Notes: generated from the sequence alone by a model not told the origin. Positions 24,426 through 32,932 are shown, counted from the stretch's first letter. The stretch is DNA of 52,370 nucleotides from Caldilineaceae bacterium (GCA_020634755.1 JACKBC010000048.1:1-52370), one strand, 5' to 3'. Made by a program: numbers and translations.

Positions 24426-25397
24426 TCAGCCCCCGTGTTGGCTGTGATCCATTGCCGGACCAGCCTCTTCGGAAACAGGCGCCATAAACGTAACCGGGTC
24501 GGCGCCCTCGAATTCAAGCGTGACTTCAATTTCGGTACCGGCTGCCAGCGGCTCTTTGATCCCCATGAGCATGACGTGTTTGCCACCTTCGGCCAGCATC
24601 AAGTGTTCGCCTGGGGGAATTTCAAAACCATCGGGGCGCGCCTCCATGCGCGCCACCCCATTTTCTATAATCGATTCATGCATTTCAGCCGTCAGGCCAT
24701 CCACAGAAACGCTAGTCAGCCGCACGGTTTCATCAGTTGTATTGTGCAGCGTGAAATAGAGCGCGGTATTGTCGGTCATGGGTAGCGAAGCGCGCACCCA
24801 GGCATCTGTTACGTGAATGGGCCCTTGGTCGGCCATATCCATGTCGTGGTCCATGTCCATATCGTCAGAGGACATTTCCTCAGTGGCCATATCGTCAGTG
24901 GCCATTTCGTCAGAGGTCATGTCACCCGAAGCCATATCGCCTGCCGCCGCAGAATCGGCGCCTGCTGCCTGATGAATTTGGACATCATCGCCGGTAACGG
25001 TCAGATCGATATCGTGAGTCTCCGTGGCGCCATCGGCCAGCTTGACCGAAACCGTTATGATCCAATCGCCGTTCATGGTAAATTCAAAGGGGAGATGATA
25101 CACACCGTCGGCCGCGCCATCGGCATCATCGGCCACGCCATCGGTCATAACGGGCGCCATGCCGGCGTGGTTCATGTTGCCTTCCAGGCTCACGGTGGCG
25201 TCGGTAATAGGCGCACCGCCGGCGTCGGTCACCGCCACAGCCAGTTGACCGCCGGCGGGCGGCGCGCTCAACTTCACCTGAGTTTTATTGGTGGCGGCGC
25301 CATTGTTTTGCGCGCCACAGGCGGTAATCAGCAGGATTGAAACAAAGAAGAGCGCCATGCGGGAAGCGCGCGCGGTTTTACATTTTATAGACTTCAT
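24426..25397 (-). CDS. Lipoprotein with YtkA/FixH-like domain, Met/Asp-rich linker and PCu(A)C copper-chaperone domain
   Basis: Predicted extracytoplasmic copper-binding lipoprotein, 323 residues. A signal peptide ends in the lipobox LITAC (Cys27). Residues about 40-135 resemble the immunoglobulin-like YtkA/FixH domain. Residues 151-190 are a run of pentads ending in Met (GDM, DEM, DDM, EEM), closing with DMDMDHDMDMAD. From about 193 the PCu(A)C domain carries a Met/His site: Met239-His240, Met251, His274-x-Met276. The last spacing is one residue longer than the canonical M-x21-H. The C-terminus MDHSQHGG adds further His. PCu(A)C proteins deliver Cu(I) to cytochrome oxidase; no oxidase gene is in view. 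GGAG precedes the ATG. Confidence 0.9.
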   Translation of the reverse strand: MKSIKCKTARASRMALFFVSILLITACGAQNNGAATNKTQVKLSAPPAGGQLAVAVTDAGGAPITDATVSLEGNMNHAGMAPVMTDGVADDADGAADGVYHLPFEFTMNGDWIITVSVKLADGATETHDIDLTVTGDDVQIHQAAGADSAAAGDMASGDMTSDEMATDDMATEEMSSDDMDMDHDMDMADQGPIHVTDAWVRASLPMTDNTALYFTLHNTTDETVRLTSVSVDGLTAEMHESIIENGVARMEARPDGFEIPPGEHLMLAEGGKHVMLMGIKEPLAAGTEIEVTLEFEGADPVTFMAPVSEEAGPAMDHSQHGG

Positions 25398-25462
25398 GTT
25401 GCAGTTACTCCAAAGTAGAAAAGCATGACCAGCGCGCTTTCATGGATATTAACGAAATAATC

Positions 25463-25593
25463 CGGTAAACGCCTGGGGCTAAAGCGCCCAGGCTGATAGA
25501 GGAAGCTGCGCTAAAGCGCACTCTGGTTTAGCCCGCTTGAGCGGGGCTTCTCTTATCAGCCCCAGGGCTTCAGCCTGGGGGCGTGGTTTACCG
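25463..25593. repeat. Nested foldback repeat with GCTAAAGCGC hairpins
   Basis: The outer ends CGGTAAAC and GTTTACCG are perfect inverted repeats. Inside are CCTGGGGCTAAAGCGCCCAGG, CTAAAGCGCA, TTAGCCCGCTTGAGCGGGCT-like and CCCCAGGGCTTCAGCCTGGGG stem-loops. A related shorter element lies at 39716-39783. It sits upstream of the copper-chaperone gene. Confidence 0.75.
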
Positions 25594-25712
25594 AATTTAA
25601 TTAGTAACCTTCATCAAAGTGCGCTGGTTTCGCTATTTAGCTTGCCATTTGCAGCGGGTGCGTCCTAGAATGTGGGCCTCTCCCGGCTCTGCACTCTGCG
25701 AGTGCGTCGCGT

Positions 25713-25734
25713 CCCTCTCCACATGTGGAGAGGG
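25713..25734. repeat. Perfect 22-bp palindrome
   Basis: CCCTCTCCACATGTGGAGAGGG reads identically on both strands. It lies in a roughly 270-bp stretch (25594-25864) that otherwise shows no gene I can support. It may be a REP-like repeat or a binding site. Confidence 0.8.
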
Positions 25735-25864
25735 GCAGATTTTGCTGAAACGCAAAATCAAAGAGAGGCGGCACGGTGGGCGATATTACTCCCAATGGGG
25801 GACGCGCCCTTTGCCGCAAAGTTGCTTGTTCATCTCGCAAGCGGCTCAGAAATCCGCCTACAAA

Positions 25865-26419
25865 TTACACCACATGGAGCCAATTGACAAAGCGGTGGTT
25901 CCAGCGGGCCTCAGTGCGAGGGCGCGGTGGTGGAGTCTGAACGCGGTCATCGGTCGATTCGCCAGAATGGTCGCGCGGGCTCTCGGCATCAAACTGCTGC
26001 CCCATTGGCAATGCAAAGAGCTCGCCCAAAGCCACAAGCAGCAGCAGAGAGACGGCAGAGGTATCGGGCGTCGCCCGTCCCGCAGGAGCGTGCGAATCGG
26101 TTCCGTCGCGATGCGCAGCAGCGTCGTTACAATCCGCCGCCAGGTGCAGCGAGGCGGGGGAATGCGGTGGATCTACAAAAACCAGATGGGGCAACGCGTG
26201 CGGGTGGCCAGGAGCAGCCAACGCGCCCCAACAGATAAATGGCAAAACAAAGGCGTACAAAAATGCAAAGGAGAGCAGTACGCCGCGCGTGATTGCAGGC
26301 AGCCCCATACAATGGGGCCACACCGTTATAGGCAACCTACTTCTATATGGCTTAACATACGGCTTGACAGTGGCCGCGTGCGCGCGCAAAAGATCCATTT
26401 GTTTAGTGTACCGCGACAC
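25865..26419 (-). CDS. Hypothetical membrane protein, His-rich periplasmic loop
   Basis: A 184-residue ORF starting at GTG 26419, seven bases after the LLM oxidoreductase stop on the same strand. Two hydrophobic segments (AITRGVLLSFAFLYAFVLPF and SAVSLLLLVALGELFAL) flank a loop rich in His and Pro (APGHPHALPHLVFVDPPH, then a DCNDAAAHRDGTDSH stretch). That looks like a metal-binding extracytoplasmic segment and would fit the copper-chaperone gene downstream. No clear ribosome-binding site is seen, and ATGs at 26398 and 26308 are alternatives. No family recognised; the opposite-strand open frame here is less protein-like. Confidence 0.5.
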   Translation of the reverse strand: MSRYTKQMDLLRAHAATVKPYVKPYRSRLPITVWPHCMGLPAITRGVLLSFAFLYAFVLPFICWGALAAPGHPHALPHLVFVDPPHSPASLHLAADCNDAAAHRDGTDSHAPAGRATPDTSAVSLLLLVALGELFALPMGQQFDAESPRDHSGESTDDRVQTPPPRPRTEARWNHRFVNWLHVV

Positions 26420-26425
26420 CAGTTT

Positions 26426-27454
26426 TTAGGTCAATACCAACCGTGCCATAGCTTGCACGGTGGGCAGGTCAAAAACCGTCAAATTGAGTGTGGTAATGGG
26501 GCTGTTGCGCCAAAGCGCCAGCCGCTCGCGGATGCGCGCCTCTGGGCCGCACAGGGCCACGGCGTCGACCAGGGCGTCTGGCACGGCGCGCATGGCGGCG
26601 GCTTTATCACCCGCCAGATAATGGCGCTGGATCTGTTCGGCGGCGTCGCCAAAGCCATAGCGTTCAACCAGATCATAGTAGAAGTTCTTGCCGCGGGCGC
26701 CCATGCCGCCCACATAGAGCGCCAAAAATGGCTTAATCTGGTTGCGGCAGGCATCCACATCGTCGCCCATAACCACCGAAACCGACGGCGCAATGTCGAA
26801 GTTGGCCAGGCTTTTGTGCGCTTTGGCCAGTCCGGCATCCACAGCGGGTTGGAATGTGCTGGCGTAATGTTCTGGCGCAAAGAAAATGGGCAGCCACCCA
26901 TCGGCAATTTCGGCAGCCAGCTCCACATTTTTAGGCCCAATGGCGGCCAAATAGATGGGCAGATCGGCGCGGCCGTGCAGAATGCTCTTGAGTGGCTTGC
27001 CCAGCCCAGTGGCATCGGCGCCTTCATATGGAATCTGATAGTGCGCACCCTGGTGAGTCAACGGCGTCTGGCGCGCAAAAATAGTGCGCACGATCTGCAC
27101 ATATTCGCGCGTTTTGGCCAGTGGCTTGCCATATGGCTGCCCATGCCAACCTTCCACCACCTGTGGCCCAGACAACCCCAATCCCAGCAACATGCGCCCG
27201 CCCGAAAGCTGATCCAGCGTGATGGCCGTCATGGCCGTCATGGCGGGAGTGCGCGCCGGCATTTGCATAATGGCGGTGCCCAGGTGAATGCGCTCTGTCC
27301 GCGCGCCCACCCAGGCCAGCGGCGTCACGGCATCGGAGCCGTATGCTTCCGCCGTCCACACGGCATAATAGCCAAGCCGATCGGCTTCCTGCACCAGTTC
27401 CAACGGCAGCTTGATATTGGCGCCGGCATATCCCAGCATTAGCCCAAGTTTCAT
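26426..27454 (-). CDS. LLM-class (luciferase-like) F420-dependent oxidoreductase
   Basis: A 342-residue TIM-barrel flavin/F420 oxidoreductase of unknown substrate. Features: N-terminal MKLGLMLGYAG, VWTAEAYGSDAVTPLAWVGA, GTAIMQMPARTPAMTAMTA, and DQLSGGRMLLGLGLSGPQV, which mark the Rv3520c-like F420 LLM branch, then IYLAAIGPKNVELAAEIADGWLP. The leader holds a full R2 repeat ending 23 bp before the ATG, and GAGAGTGAG is a plausible weak ribosome-binding site. The neighbouring minus-strand hypothetical begins 7 bp downstream, so the two are probably cotranscribed. F420 dependence is inferred from the family; no F420 biosynthesis gene is in the window. Confidence 0.9.
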   Translation of the reverse strand: MKLGLMLGYAGANIKLPLELVQEADRLGYYAVWTAEAYGSDAVTPLAWVGARTERIHLGTAIMQMPARTPAMTAMTAITLDQLSGGRMLLGLGLSGPQVVEGWHGQPYGKPLAKTREYVQIVRTIFARQTPLTHQGAHYQIPYEGADATGLGKPLKSILHGRADLPIYLAAIGPKNVELAAEIADGWLPIFFAPEHYASTFQPAVDAGLAKAHKSLANFDIAPSVSVVMGDDVDACRNQIKPFLALYVGGMGARGKNFYYDLVERYGFGDAAEQIQRHYLAGDKAAAMRAVPDALVDAVALCGPEARIRERLALWRNSPITTLNLTVFDLPTVQAMARLVLT

Positions 27455-27477
27455 ACACTCACTCTCGATTTCTATAA

Positions 27478-27563
27478 TCAGCAGATCACAACGGTGTTGA
27501 CAAGTTAGGCGTCGGTCTCGATTGATGCATCCAGCTCCGTCTCTTGCTTTTGCGATCTACTGA
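27478..27563 (-). repeat. Leader repeat R2, copy upstream of the LLM oxidoreductase
   Basis: On the minus strand it opens with TCAGTAGATCGCAAAAGCAA, contains CATCAATCGAGACCGACGCC and closes with CCGTTGTGATCTGCTGA. It ends 23 bp before the LLM start codon, in sense orientation. On the other side it is 92 bp from the divergent histidine kinase. Confidence 0.85.
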
Positions 27564-27643
27564 TAATTAGGACGGCTCAACGGGATCTCATTATCCCTCA
27601 ATTCTACTACAAATCCCTGATATTTTGTAAGCTACTATCGTGA

Positions 27644-27658
27644 TATACTGAGCCCATG
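27644..27658 (+). promoter_or_regulatory. Putative -10 element giving a leaderless histidine-kinase transcript
   Basis: TATACT at 27644-27649 is followed after six bases by the ATG at 27656, and no Shine-Dalgarno sequence is present. A transcript starting at or next to the ATG is expected. The related kinase at 41674 has the same arrangement (TAGAAT seven bases before its ATG). A convincing -35 was not found. Confidence 0.4.
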
Positions 27659-29155
27659 AATTCATCTTGGCTTAAGCAACTGCTGCAACCGCCCCCGGTC
27701 TATGATTCAGCAGGCAACCTAAAATTTAGGCAATTGCACTATATTCTGCTCTTTGGCCTTGGCGGGACGCTGGTATATGCAACGCTTCTAGGCTTTACAA
27801 ACGGACTCAGTAGCGTCGCATTTGGCCTCACAAGTATCGCCGGTCTATTCGACTTGCTGCTCTTTGGGATATTGCGATTGGGGAAGGGGCGATTGGTGGC
27901 CACGCTGCTGTTGCTGACGGCTAGCATCGGGGTGCTCATTCTGCTCTTTTTTACAGAAGGACTACAAAACAGCGCCATTTTTGTCACGCCGCTGCTGTTG
28001 ATCCTGTCCAGCATCTTTTTGGGCAGCAATGAAACAACCGCGCTCTGCATTCTCTTTCTGGCGGGCTTTGGCGGGCTCTTTATAGCCGAGCATATGAGTC
28101 TCATGCCCCAGAGGCCCGTGATCCCTACTTCGCTCAACACGCTGTTGATCATCACGGTCACGACGGTTTTGATCACGCTTTATATGCGAATCACGCTGCG
28201 CCAGGTTGTTGACAGCGTTCGACAGGCTGAAGCACAGCTGCACAACTTGGAAATCACAAACGCTCTGTCGCTTAAAATTCGCTCGTCCTTAGAAGAGCGC
28301 ACCCATGAATTGTCAACGCTCAACCAACATTTGCAGGTCACACAGCGCCAATTGGTAGAATCGGAAAAAATGGCCGCCTTGGGCAGTTTGGTGGCCGGCG
28401 TGGCGCACGAGATCAATACGCCCATCGGCGTGGGCGTGACCGCCGCCACCACTTTGGCTGCCGAAACCGAGCAGATGTGCAAAGAGTACGCCAATGGCAA
28501 TCTCAAGCGCTCCATATTGGAAGACTATTTAGATACAGCCACCCAAAGCAGCCAGATGATCACCAGCAATTTACAGCGCGCGGCCGAACTGGTGCAAAGC
28601 TTTAAGCAGGTGGCAGTGGACCAGACATCCATGGAGCAGCGCCTCTTTTCAGTGAAAAAATATTTGACGGAAGTGGTGCGCAGCCTGGAACCAATGCTCA
28701 AACGACACAATTTGACGATTGAAATTAGAGGTGATGACTCTATCCGCATCAATAGCTATCCGGGCGATTTGGCCCAGATTATTACGAACCTGGTTGTAAA
28801 TTCTACAATACATGGCTATGCCGAAGGGGAAAAGGGGCATTTGCAGCTTCAGTTTACGGCCGATGCAAAGTACTTGCGCCTGGAATATATAGATGACGGT
28901 TGTGGAATTTCCCCAGATAACCTGTCTCGTATCTTCGATCCATTCTTTACCACGGCCCGCAACCGTGGCGGTACCGGGCTGGGACTGTACATTATCTATA
29001 ACTTGGTCACCCAGAAGATGCATGGCACGGTCCGCTGCCATAGTCAACCGGGCCAAGGCGCCCAATTTGTGCTTCAGCTGCCGTTAACTTTGGGGAACTC
29101 AGACGTACTGTTAGACACAACCGAATTTGAAGCAATGATCAAAAGTGGCGAGTAA
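27656..29155 (+). CDS. Membrane sensor histidine kinase
   Basis: A 499-residue two-component sensor kinase. Residues about 28-182 contain six hydrophobic segments with short loops. A coiled-coil linker follows (about 183-240), then a dimerisation domain with VAHEINTPIG (phospho-accepting His251) and an HATPase_c domain: ITNLVVNSTIHG (N box), DDGCGISPDN (G1), IFDPFFTT (F box), GGTGLGLYI (G2). HEINTPIG is the HisKA class found with non-cognate membrane sensors. The N-terminus (PPPVYDSAGNLKFRQLHYIL) is clearly related to that of the kinase at 39788-41674. No response-regulator gene is directly adjacent except the receiver-kinase hybrid downstream. Confidence 0.93.
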   Translation: MNSSWLKQLLQPPPVYDSAGNLKFRQLHYILLFGLGGTLVYATLLGFTNGLSSVAFGLTSIAGLFDLLLFGILRLGKGRLVATLLLLTASIGVLILLFFTEGLQNSAIFVTPLLLILSSIFLGSNETTALCILFLAGFGGLFIAEHMSLMPQRPVIPTSLNTLLIITVTTVLITLYMRITLRQVVDSVRQAEAQLHNLEITNALSLKIRSSLEERTHELSTLNQHLQVTQRQLVESEKMAALGSLVAGVAHEINTPIGVGVTAATTLAAETEQMCKEYANGNLKRSILEDYLDTATQSSQMITSNLQRAAELVQSFKQVAVDQTSMEQRLFSVKKYLTEVVRSLEPMLKRHNLTIEIRGDDSIRINSYPGDLAQIITNLVVNSTIHGYAEGEKGHLQLQFTADAKYLRLEYIDDGCGISPDNLSRIFDPFFTTARNRGGTGLGLYIIYNLVTQKMHGTVRCHSQPGQGAQFVLQLPLTLGNSDVLLDTTEFEAMIKSGE

Positions 29156-29497
29156 ATTTCTATCCGTACATATGCCGTGTTTTCACTTGCACGCTGTATG
29201 AGACACGGCTGCAATAACAGCACATCCGCTCGGCAGATAGGTCCTAAATTTTGCAAGATTGTAGCCAGGGCCAAATTATAGTAAGATAAAGTCGAAATTC
29301 CTTTTCCTGCTTCTCCCATTGTCGCTTATTACCCAAATGGCGCCACGCCGCTTGTATGTATGGCTGCATAAGGGCTTGCTCAGAGTCCACAAACCTGTAT
29401 TCTCACGTTATGCTCTAGGTTAAATCGCGCACGCCGTTGTGAAGAATAACTTAAGTTAACGCATTTTTTCTGCAATGGTCTCAATGGAAGCAAGAAA
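29156..29497. other. Intergenic stretch between two kinase genes
   Basis: 342 bp without a supportable ORF, long inverted repeat or recognised repeat-family copy. It presumably contains the promoter of the hybrid kinase, but no convincing -35/-10 pair stands out. Confidence 0.5.
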
Positions 29498-30949
29498 ATG
29501 ATTAATTCTACGCAGCACGAATTGCTCAATACACAGTCAACGCGCACGGCCCCTACTTTGCCCGCGCCATTGCGCGGGTCCGGCGTAGACGATTTGGTTT
29601 TACAGCATGAAGATGTAGCCAGACCAATGGTTGCCAAGCCAACAACTACTGATGACGAACTCTTTCTAAGCGAAGATTCGCCGGATGCGCACAGCCCATC
29701 CGAGCAGCGTGAGCCATGGAAGATCATGCTGGTTGATGACGAAGATGAGGTGCATCAAGTAACCCAGCTTGCGCTGCGCCGTGTGCGCTTTCAGAATCGA
29801 CGCCTGAGCTTTATTTCGGCCTATTCAGCCGCCGAAGCTATGCAGCTTATGCAGGAACATCCCGATACGGCGGTCATCTTGCTGGATGTGGTTATGGAAA
29901 CCAACCACGCCGGCTTAGATTTTGTCAAGCATGTACGGGAGGTGATTGGCAACAAACGAGTGCGCATTATTTTACGCACGGGGCAGCCGGGGCTAGCGCC
30001 TGAAGAATCGGTCATTGTTGACTACGACATTAATGACTATAAGACCAAAACCGAACTGACGCGCACCCGGCTCTTTACCACGGTGGTGGCAGCCCTGCGC
30101 ACCTACAATCACGTCACGACCATTGAAGCCAACAAACGCGAATTGGGACTGCTTTATGAAGGGCTCAAGTCTGCCAATTTCGAATTAGAAAGGGCCAAAA
30201 ACGAGGCGGAACAGGCCAATAAGGCCAAGAGCGCCTTTTTATCCAATATGGGCCATGAGCTGCGTACGCCGCTGGCCGTTATCCAAAGCAAATCGGATGT
30301 ATTTCGCCGCGGCATTTATGGCCCGGTTACGGAAAGACAAGCCCAAGCGTTGCAGATCATCAGATCCAACGGACGCACGCTGCTCGCCATGATCAATGAC
30401 CTGTTTGATATGTCAAAGATTGAGGCCGGCGAGCTGGAATTGGCGTACACGCTTGTCCCTCTCAAATCGCTCTGTCAGGCAAGCATTGCCGAGACGCTGG
30501 CGTTCGTAGAGGAACCAAAGCCCCTCATATCATTAAACATAGATGATGCCCTGGACGAATCGTTGTCCATCAATACGGATGGACAACGTCTGCGCCAAGT
30601 CTTGGTGCATCTGGTGCATAATGCCATCAAGTTTTCGCCCGCCGATAGTGAAAGCGGTCTTATAGTCACACAGGATGCCAACCGCCAACATCTCATTTTT
30701 ACCATTTGGGATCAAGGGATTGGCATTGCCCAAGAGGATTATGGGCGTATTTTTGAACCATTTGTGCAGCTGGATACCAGCCTGACGCGCAGCCATGCCG
30801 GCGCCGGGCTGGGGTTATCTTTGGTCAAACAGCTGCTAGCACTGTTAGGTGGGAGTATCCGCGTAGAAAGTATGATAGGCCAAGGCAGCCGCTTTATTGT
30901 GACGCTGCCCAACCATCCTCATTTGGAAAGCCTAGGTGGTAGCCAATGA
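29498..30949 (+). CDS. Hybrid receiver-histidine kinase (receiver first)
   Basis: A 483-residue soluble signalling protein. A low-complexity N-terminus (1-70) precedes a receiver domain (about 74-195: KIMLVDDEDE, phospho-acceptor Asp130 in LLDVVMETN, then ILRTGQPG and DINDYKTKTEL with the conserved Lys). This receiver closely resembles the type normally fused to DUF3369, but DUF3369 is absent here. A coiled coil (about 212-240) leads into HisKA with SNMGHELRTPLA (His253) and HATPase_c (LVHNAIKFSP, WDQGIGIAQED, IFEPFVQLD, GAGLGLSLVKQL). Reversed receiver-kinase order suggests that it is phosphorylated by another kinase, perhaps the one at 27656. Weak GGAAG ribosome-binding site. Confidence 0.93.
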   Translation: MINSTQHELLNTQSTRTAPTLPAPLRGSGVDDLVLQHEDVARPMVAKPTTTDDELFLSEDSPDAHSPSEQREPWKIMLVDDEDEVHQVTQLALRRVRFQNRRLSFISAYSAAEAMQLMQEHPDTAVILLDVVMETNHAGLDFVKHVREVIGNKRVRIILRTGQPGLAPEESVIVDYDINDYKTKTELTRTRLFTTVVAALRTYNHVTTIEANKRELGLLYEGLKSANFELERAKNEAEQANKAKSAFLSNMGHELRTPLAVIQSKSDVFRRGIYGPVTERQAQALQIIRSNGRTLLAMINDLFDMSKIEAGELELAYTLVPLKSLCQASIAETLAFVEEPKPLISLNIDDALDESLSINTDGQRLRQVLVHLVHNAIKFSPADSESGLIVTQDANRQHLIFTIWDQGIGIAQEDYGRIFEPFVQLDTSLTRSHAGAGLGLSLVKQLLALLGGSIRVESMIGQGSRFIVTLPNHPHLESLGGSQ

Positions 30950-30981
30950 GGTAGTGCGTACAACAGGGAGGCAACGCGCCA

Positions 30982-31578
30982 ATGGGGCTCGATTTTGATT
31001 GGACCACAAACGATGATGAGCAGCGAGAGGCTGTCCTCCTCAGCACCGGTAGCAGGCACAAGCACAGTTGGCGCCCCTGGCTCATTGGCATCACCACTGT
31101 TGTCATCCTGGCATTGGGGGCGTGGATTGGCTATCGCATTGTAGAGCAAAGAAATCAGGCTGCGCTGGAGCAAGCAGCCCAGGCTTATCAGCAGCTTCAG
31201 CAGCAGGCCATCACTTCACACAACGGCGCGCTCTTTCAATCGGTCAACGCCGCCGCCCCAGCCTGGCTCTCCGCCCAGCTTCAACCCAGAAGCTGGCAAT
31301 CCGCCCTGTTAAACCCCCAAATTCTGCATGTTGAACCGCACATTCATGGCCTTATTGCCACAATCCAATGGCGCCATCAAGCCGCGCTGCAGCAGCGGGA
31401 TATCTTCTATGCGTGGCGGAAAAACACGTTGGTCCAGGCGCCAATACCAGTCGATTATTGGGGGGACATTGTTACCGTTCAGCAGCCGTGGGGGCGATTG
31501 ACCATGCGCGAAGTGGATCGTCCTTGGGTTGATGAAATTACCCAATTTGTCAATCACCATTTTGCAGGAATGCAATGA
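30982..31578 (+). CDS. Membrane-anchored protein; probable N-terminal part of a split gene
   Basis: A 198-residue protein with a cytoplasmic N-terminus of about 30 residues, one membrane segment (PWLIGITTVVILALGAWIGY), a Gln/Ala-rich coiled-coil-like stretch and a soluble domain ending in WGRLTMREVDRPWVDEITQF. GGGAGG precedes the ATG. The stop codon lies inside the next ORF, which is in the +1 frame and begins without a signal peptide although it looks like an exported solute-binding protein. Together they would make one normally anchored protein, so this may be the front half of a frameshifted gene. Alone, no family is recognised. Confidence 0.65.
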   Translation: MGLDFDWTTNDDEQREAVLLSTGSRHKHSWRPWLIGITTVVILALGAWIGYRIVEQRNQAALEQAAQAYQQLQQQAITSHNGALFQSVNAAAPAWLSAQLQPRSWQSALLNPQILHVEPHIHGLIATIQWRHQAALQQRDIFYAWRKNTLVQAPIPVDYWGDIVTVQQPWGRLTMREVDRPWVDEITQFVNHHFAGMQ

Positions 31579-32920
31579 GCGCTGCCGTGCGCAGCGCTTA
31601 CCCTTTGCGCTGACCATTCGCAGCAGCTTTGCCACCACCGCCGCCCCGCGCCAGCTGGCCATCGCTTCGCCACGTCTGTGGGCCATGGACGCCGTAGGCA
31701 ACCCGGCGCCCCAATTCTGGCAAGCATTGGCGCAAATGCTGCACAATCAGTTTGCACCAGCCCGGGTTCGATTTGCGGCGCCCGTGCTGCTGGTGGATAG
31801 ATTGCAGCGGCTGGCCGAGCAGTTCAGCGCCGAACATCCAACCATACAAATTGAAATTGTAGACTTGGAATCTTTATCGCCAGCCCCCGAACAGCTCTTT
31901 GCCGACGTCGACGGCGCCTATATGTTGCCTACCGTGAGCATGATCACCTCGGGGCTGATTCAGGATCTGACCGATTTTGCCGATTCCGACCCGCAGGTAG
32001 AAGCGGGTGATTTTGAGCCTCGCATATGGCAAGCGTCTCAATGGCAAAGCCGATTGTGGATGTTGCCGCAATCCGCCACCATGCACGTCCTCTTTTATGA
32101 TCGTGCGCTCATTGAAGAAATGGGATTGCCGACGCTGCCCACAGATGATTGGGCGGGCTTTACGCAGTTCCTCGAGCAAGCGCGAGCACACAAAAGGTTC
32201 GACGCAAATTCAAACGTTTTGTTCGATGTGGATGCCGATCTGTTGGCTGCATACGCCAGTCAGCTGCACTGCTCTTTTCCACCAGACCAGCAACAGGCGC
32301 AGACCCACTGTCTGGGCGAAATCGGACAGGCCAACTGGGCCGCGGGTCTAGACTGGTATAGAGCGGCGGTGGTGGATACGCAAACCATGATGGACCTATC
32401 CACCAGCTCCGCCAGCGCGCGCGAAAGCCTGGCGCTCCAGGTCAAATCTCTCCCGCTACGCACGGTCGTTTGGACCGAACACCCCACCAATTATGAGCAC
32501 TATCGGCAGCTGCACACTTTGGGCATTGCGTCTCTGCCTGGCGATGCAGAGACGCGCGTCACGCCGCTGCGCCTGCACGGCAGCGTGATCAGCCAACAGG
32601 CGGCCAATCCCCAAGCCGTGTGGCAATGGATCAATTACTTGACCTTTGAGCGGCCGCTGATCCAGCCGCGCGATATTCCAGCCCGCCGCTCTGTGGCCGC
32701 GACGATTGGCTATTGGGGCAACCTGCCCACACCCTTGCGCGTCATTATGCATGATCAATTTGCACGAGCGCGGCCAGTGCCATTGGCGGAAGCAGAGTAT
32801 CTGGAATGGCAAAATCTGGCGCCGCTGTTTGACGGCCGCGCAACGGCCACCACCATGGCGCAGCAAATTGTGGATCCGCCCTGGTTTACCTTGGCCACAA
32901 CCGCGGGCCACGGTCCATAA
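31532..32920 (+). CDS. Extracellular solute-binding-protein-like domain (start uncertain; possibly fused to the preceding ORF)
   Basis: About 460 residues resembling family 1 ABC solute-binding proteins: an RLQRLAEQFSAEHPTIQIEIVDL opening strand, a DGAYMLPTVSMITSGLIQDLTDF hinge region, MHVLFYDRALIEEMGLPTLPTDDWAGFTQFL, and a Trp-rich C-terminal lobe. There is no signal peptide, no lipobox, no ribosome-binding site near the possible starts, and a 47-bp overlap with the upstream membrane-anchored ORF. A single +1 shift near 31562-31578 would join the two into one anchored protein of about 640 residues. No permease or ATPase genes lie nearby, so it may be a sensor or receptor rather than a transporter component. 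Confidence 0.65.
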   Translation: MKLPNLSITILQECNERCRAQRLPFALTIRSSFATTAAPRQLAIASPRLWAMDAVGNPAPQFWQALAQMLHNQFAPARVRFAAPVLLVDRLQRLAEQFSAEHPTIQIEIVDLESLSPAPEQLFADVDGAYMLPTVSMITSGLIQDLTDFADSDPQVEAGDFEPRIWQASQWQSRLWMLPQSATMHVLFYDRALIEEMGLPTLPTDDWAGFTQFLEQARAHKRFDANSNVLFDVDADLLAAYASQLHCSFPPDQQQAQTHCLGEIGQANWAAGLDWYRAAVVDTQTMMDLSTSSASARESLALQVKSLPLRTVVWTEHPTNYEHYRQLHTLGIASLPGDAETRVTPLRLHGSVISQQAANPQAVWQWINYLTFERPLIQPRDIPARRSVAATIGYWGNLPTPLRVIMHDQFARARPVPLAEAEYLEWQNLAPLFDGRATATTMAQQIVDPPWFTLATTAGHGP

Positions 32921-32932
32921 GCTTCGGAAGCG

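Noticed and set aside
25619..27442. 607-residue plus-strand ORF
   Set aside because: It lies antisense to the LLM oxidoreductase and the His-rich membrane ORF; its composition is rich in Arg, Gln, His and Trp with no domain, typical of a frame shadow.
31575..31577. ATG overlapping the stop of the anchored ORF as start for the solute-binding-like gene
   Set aside because: It is out of frame with the solute-binding-like reading frame.
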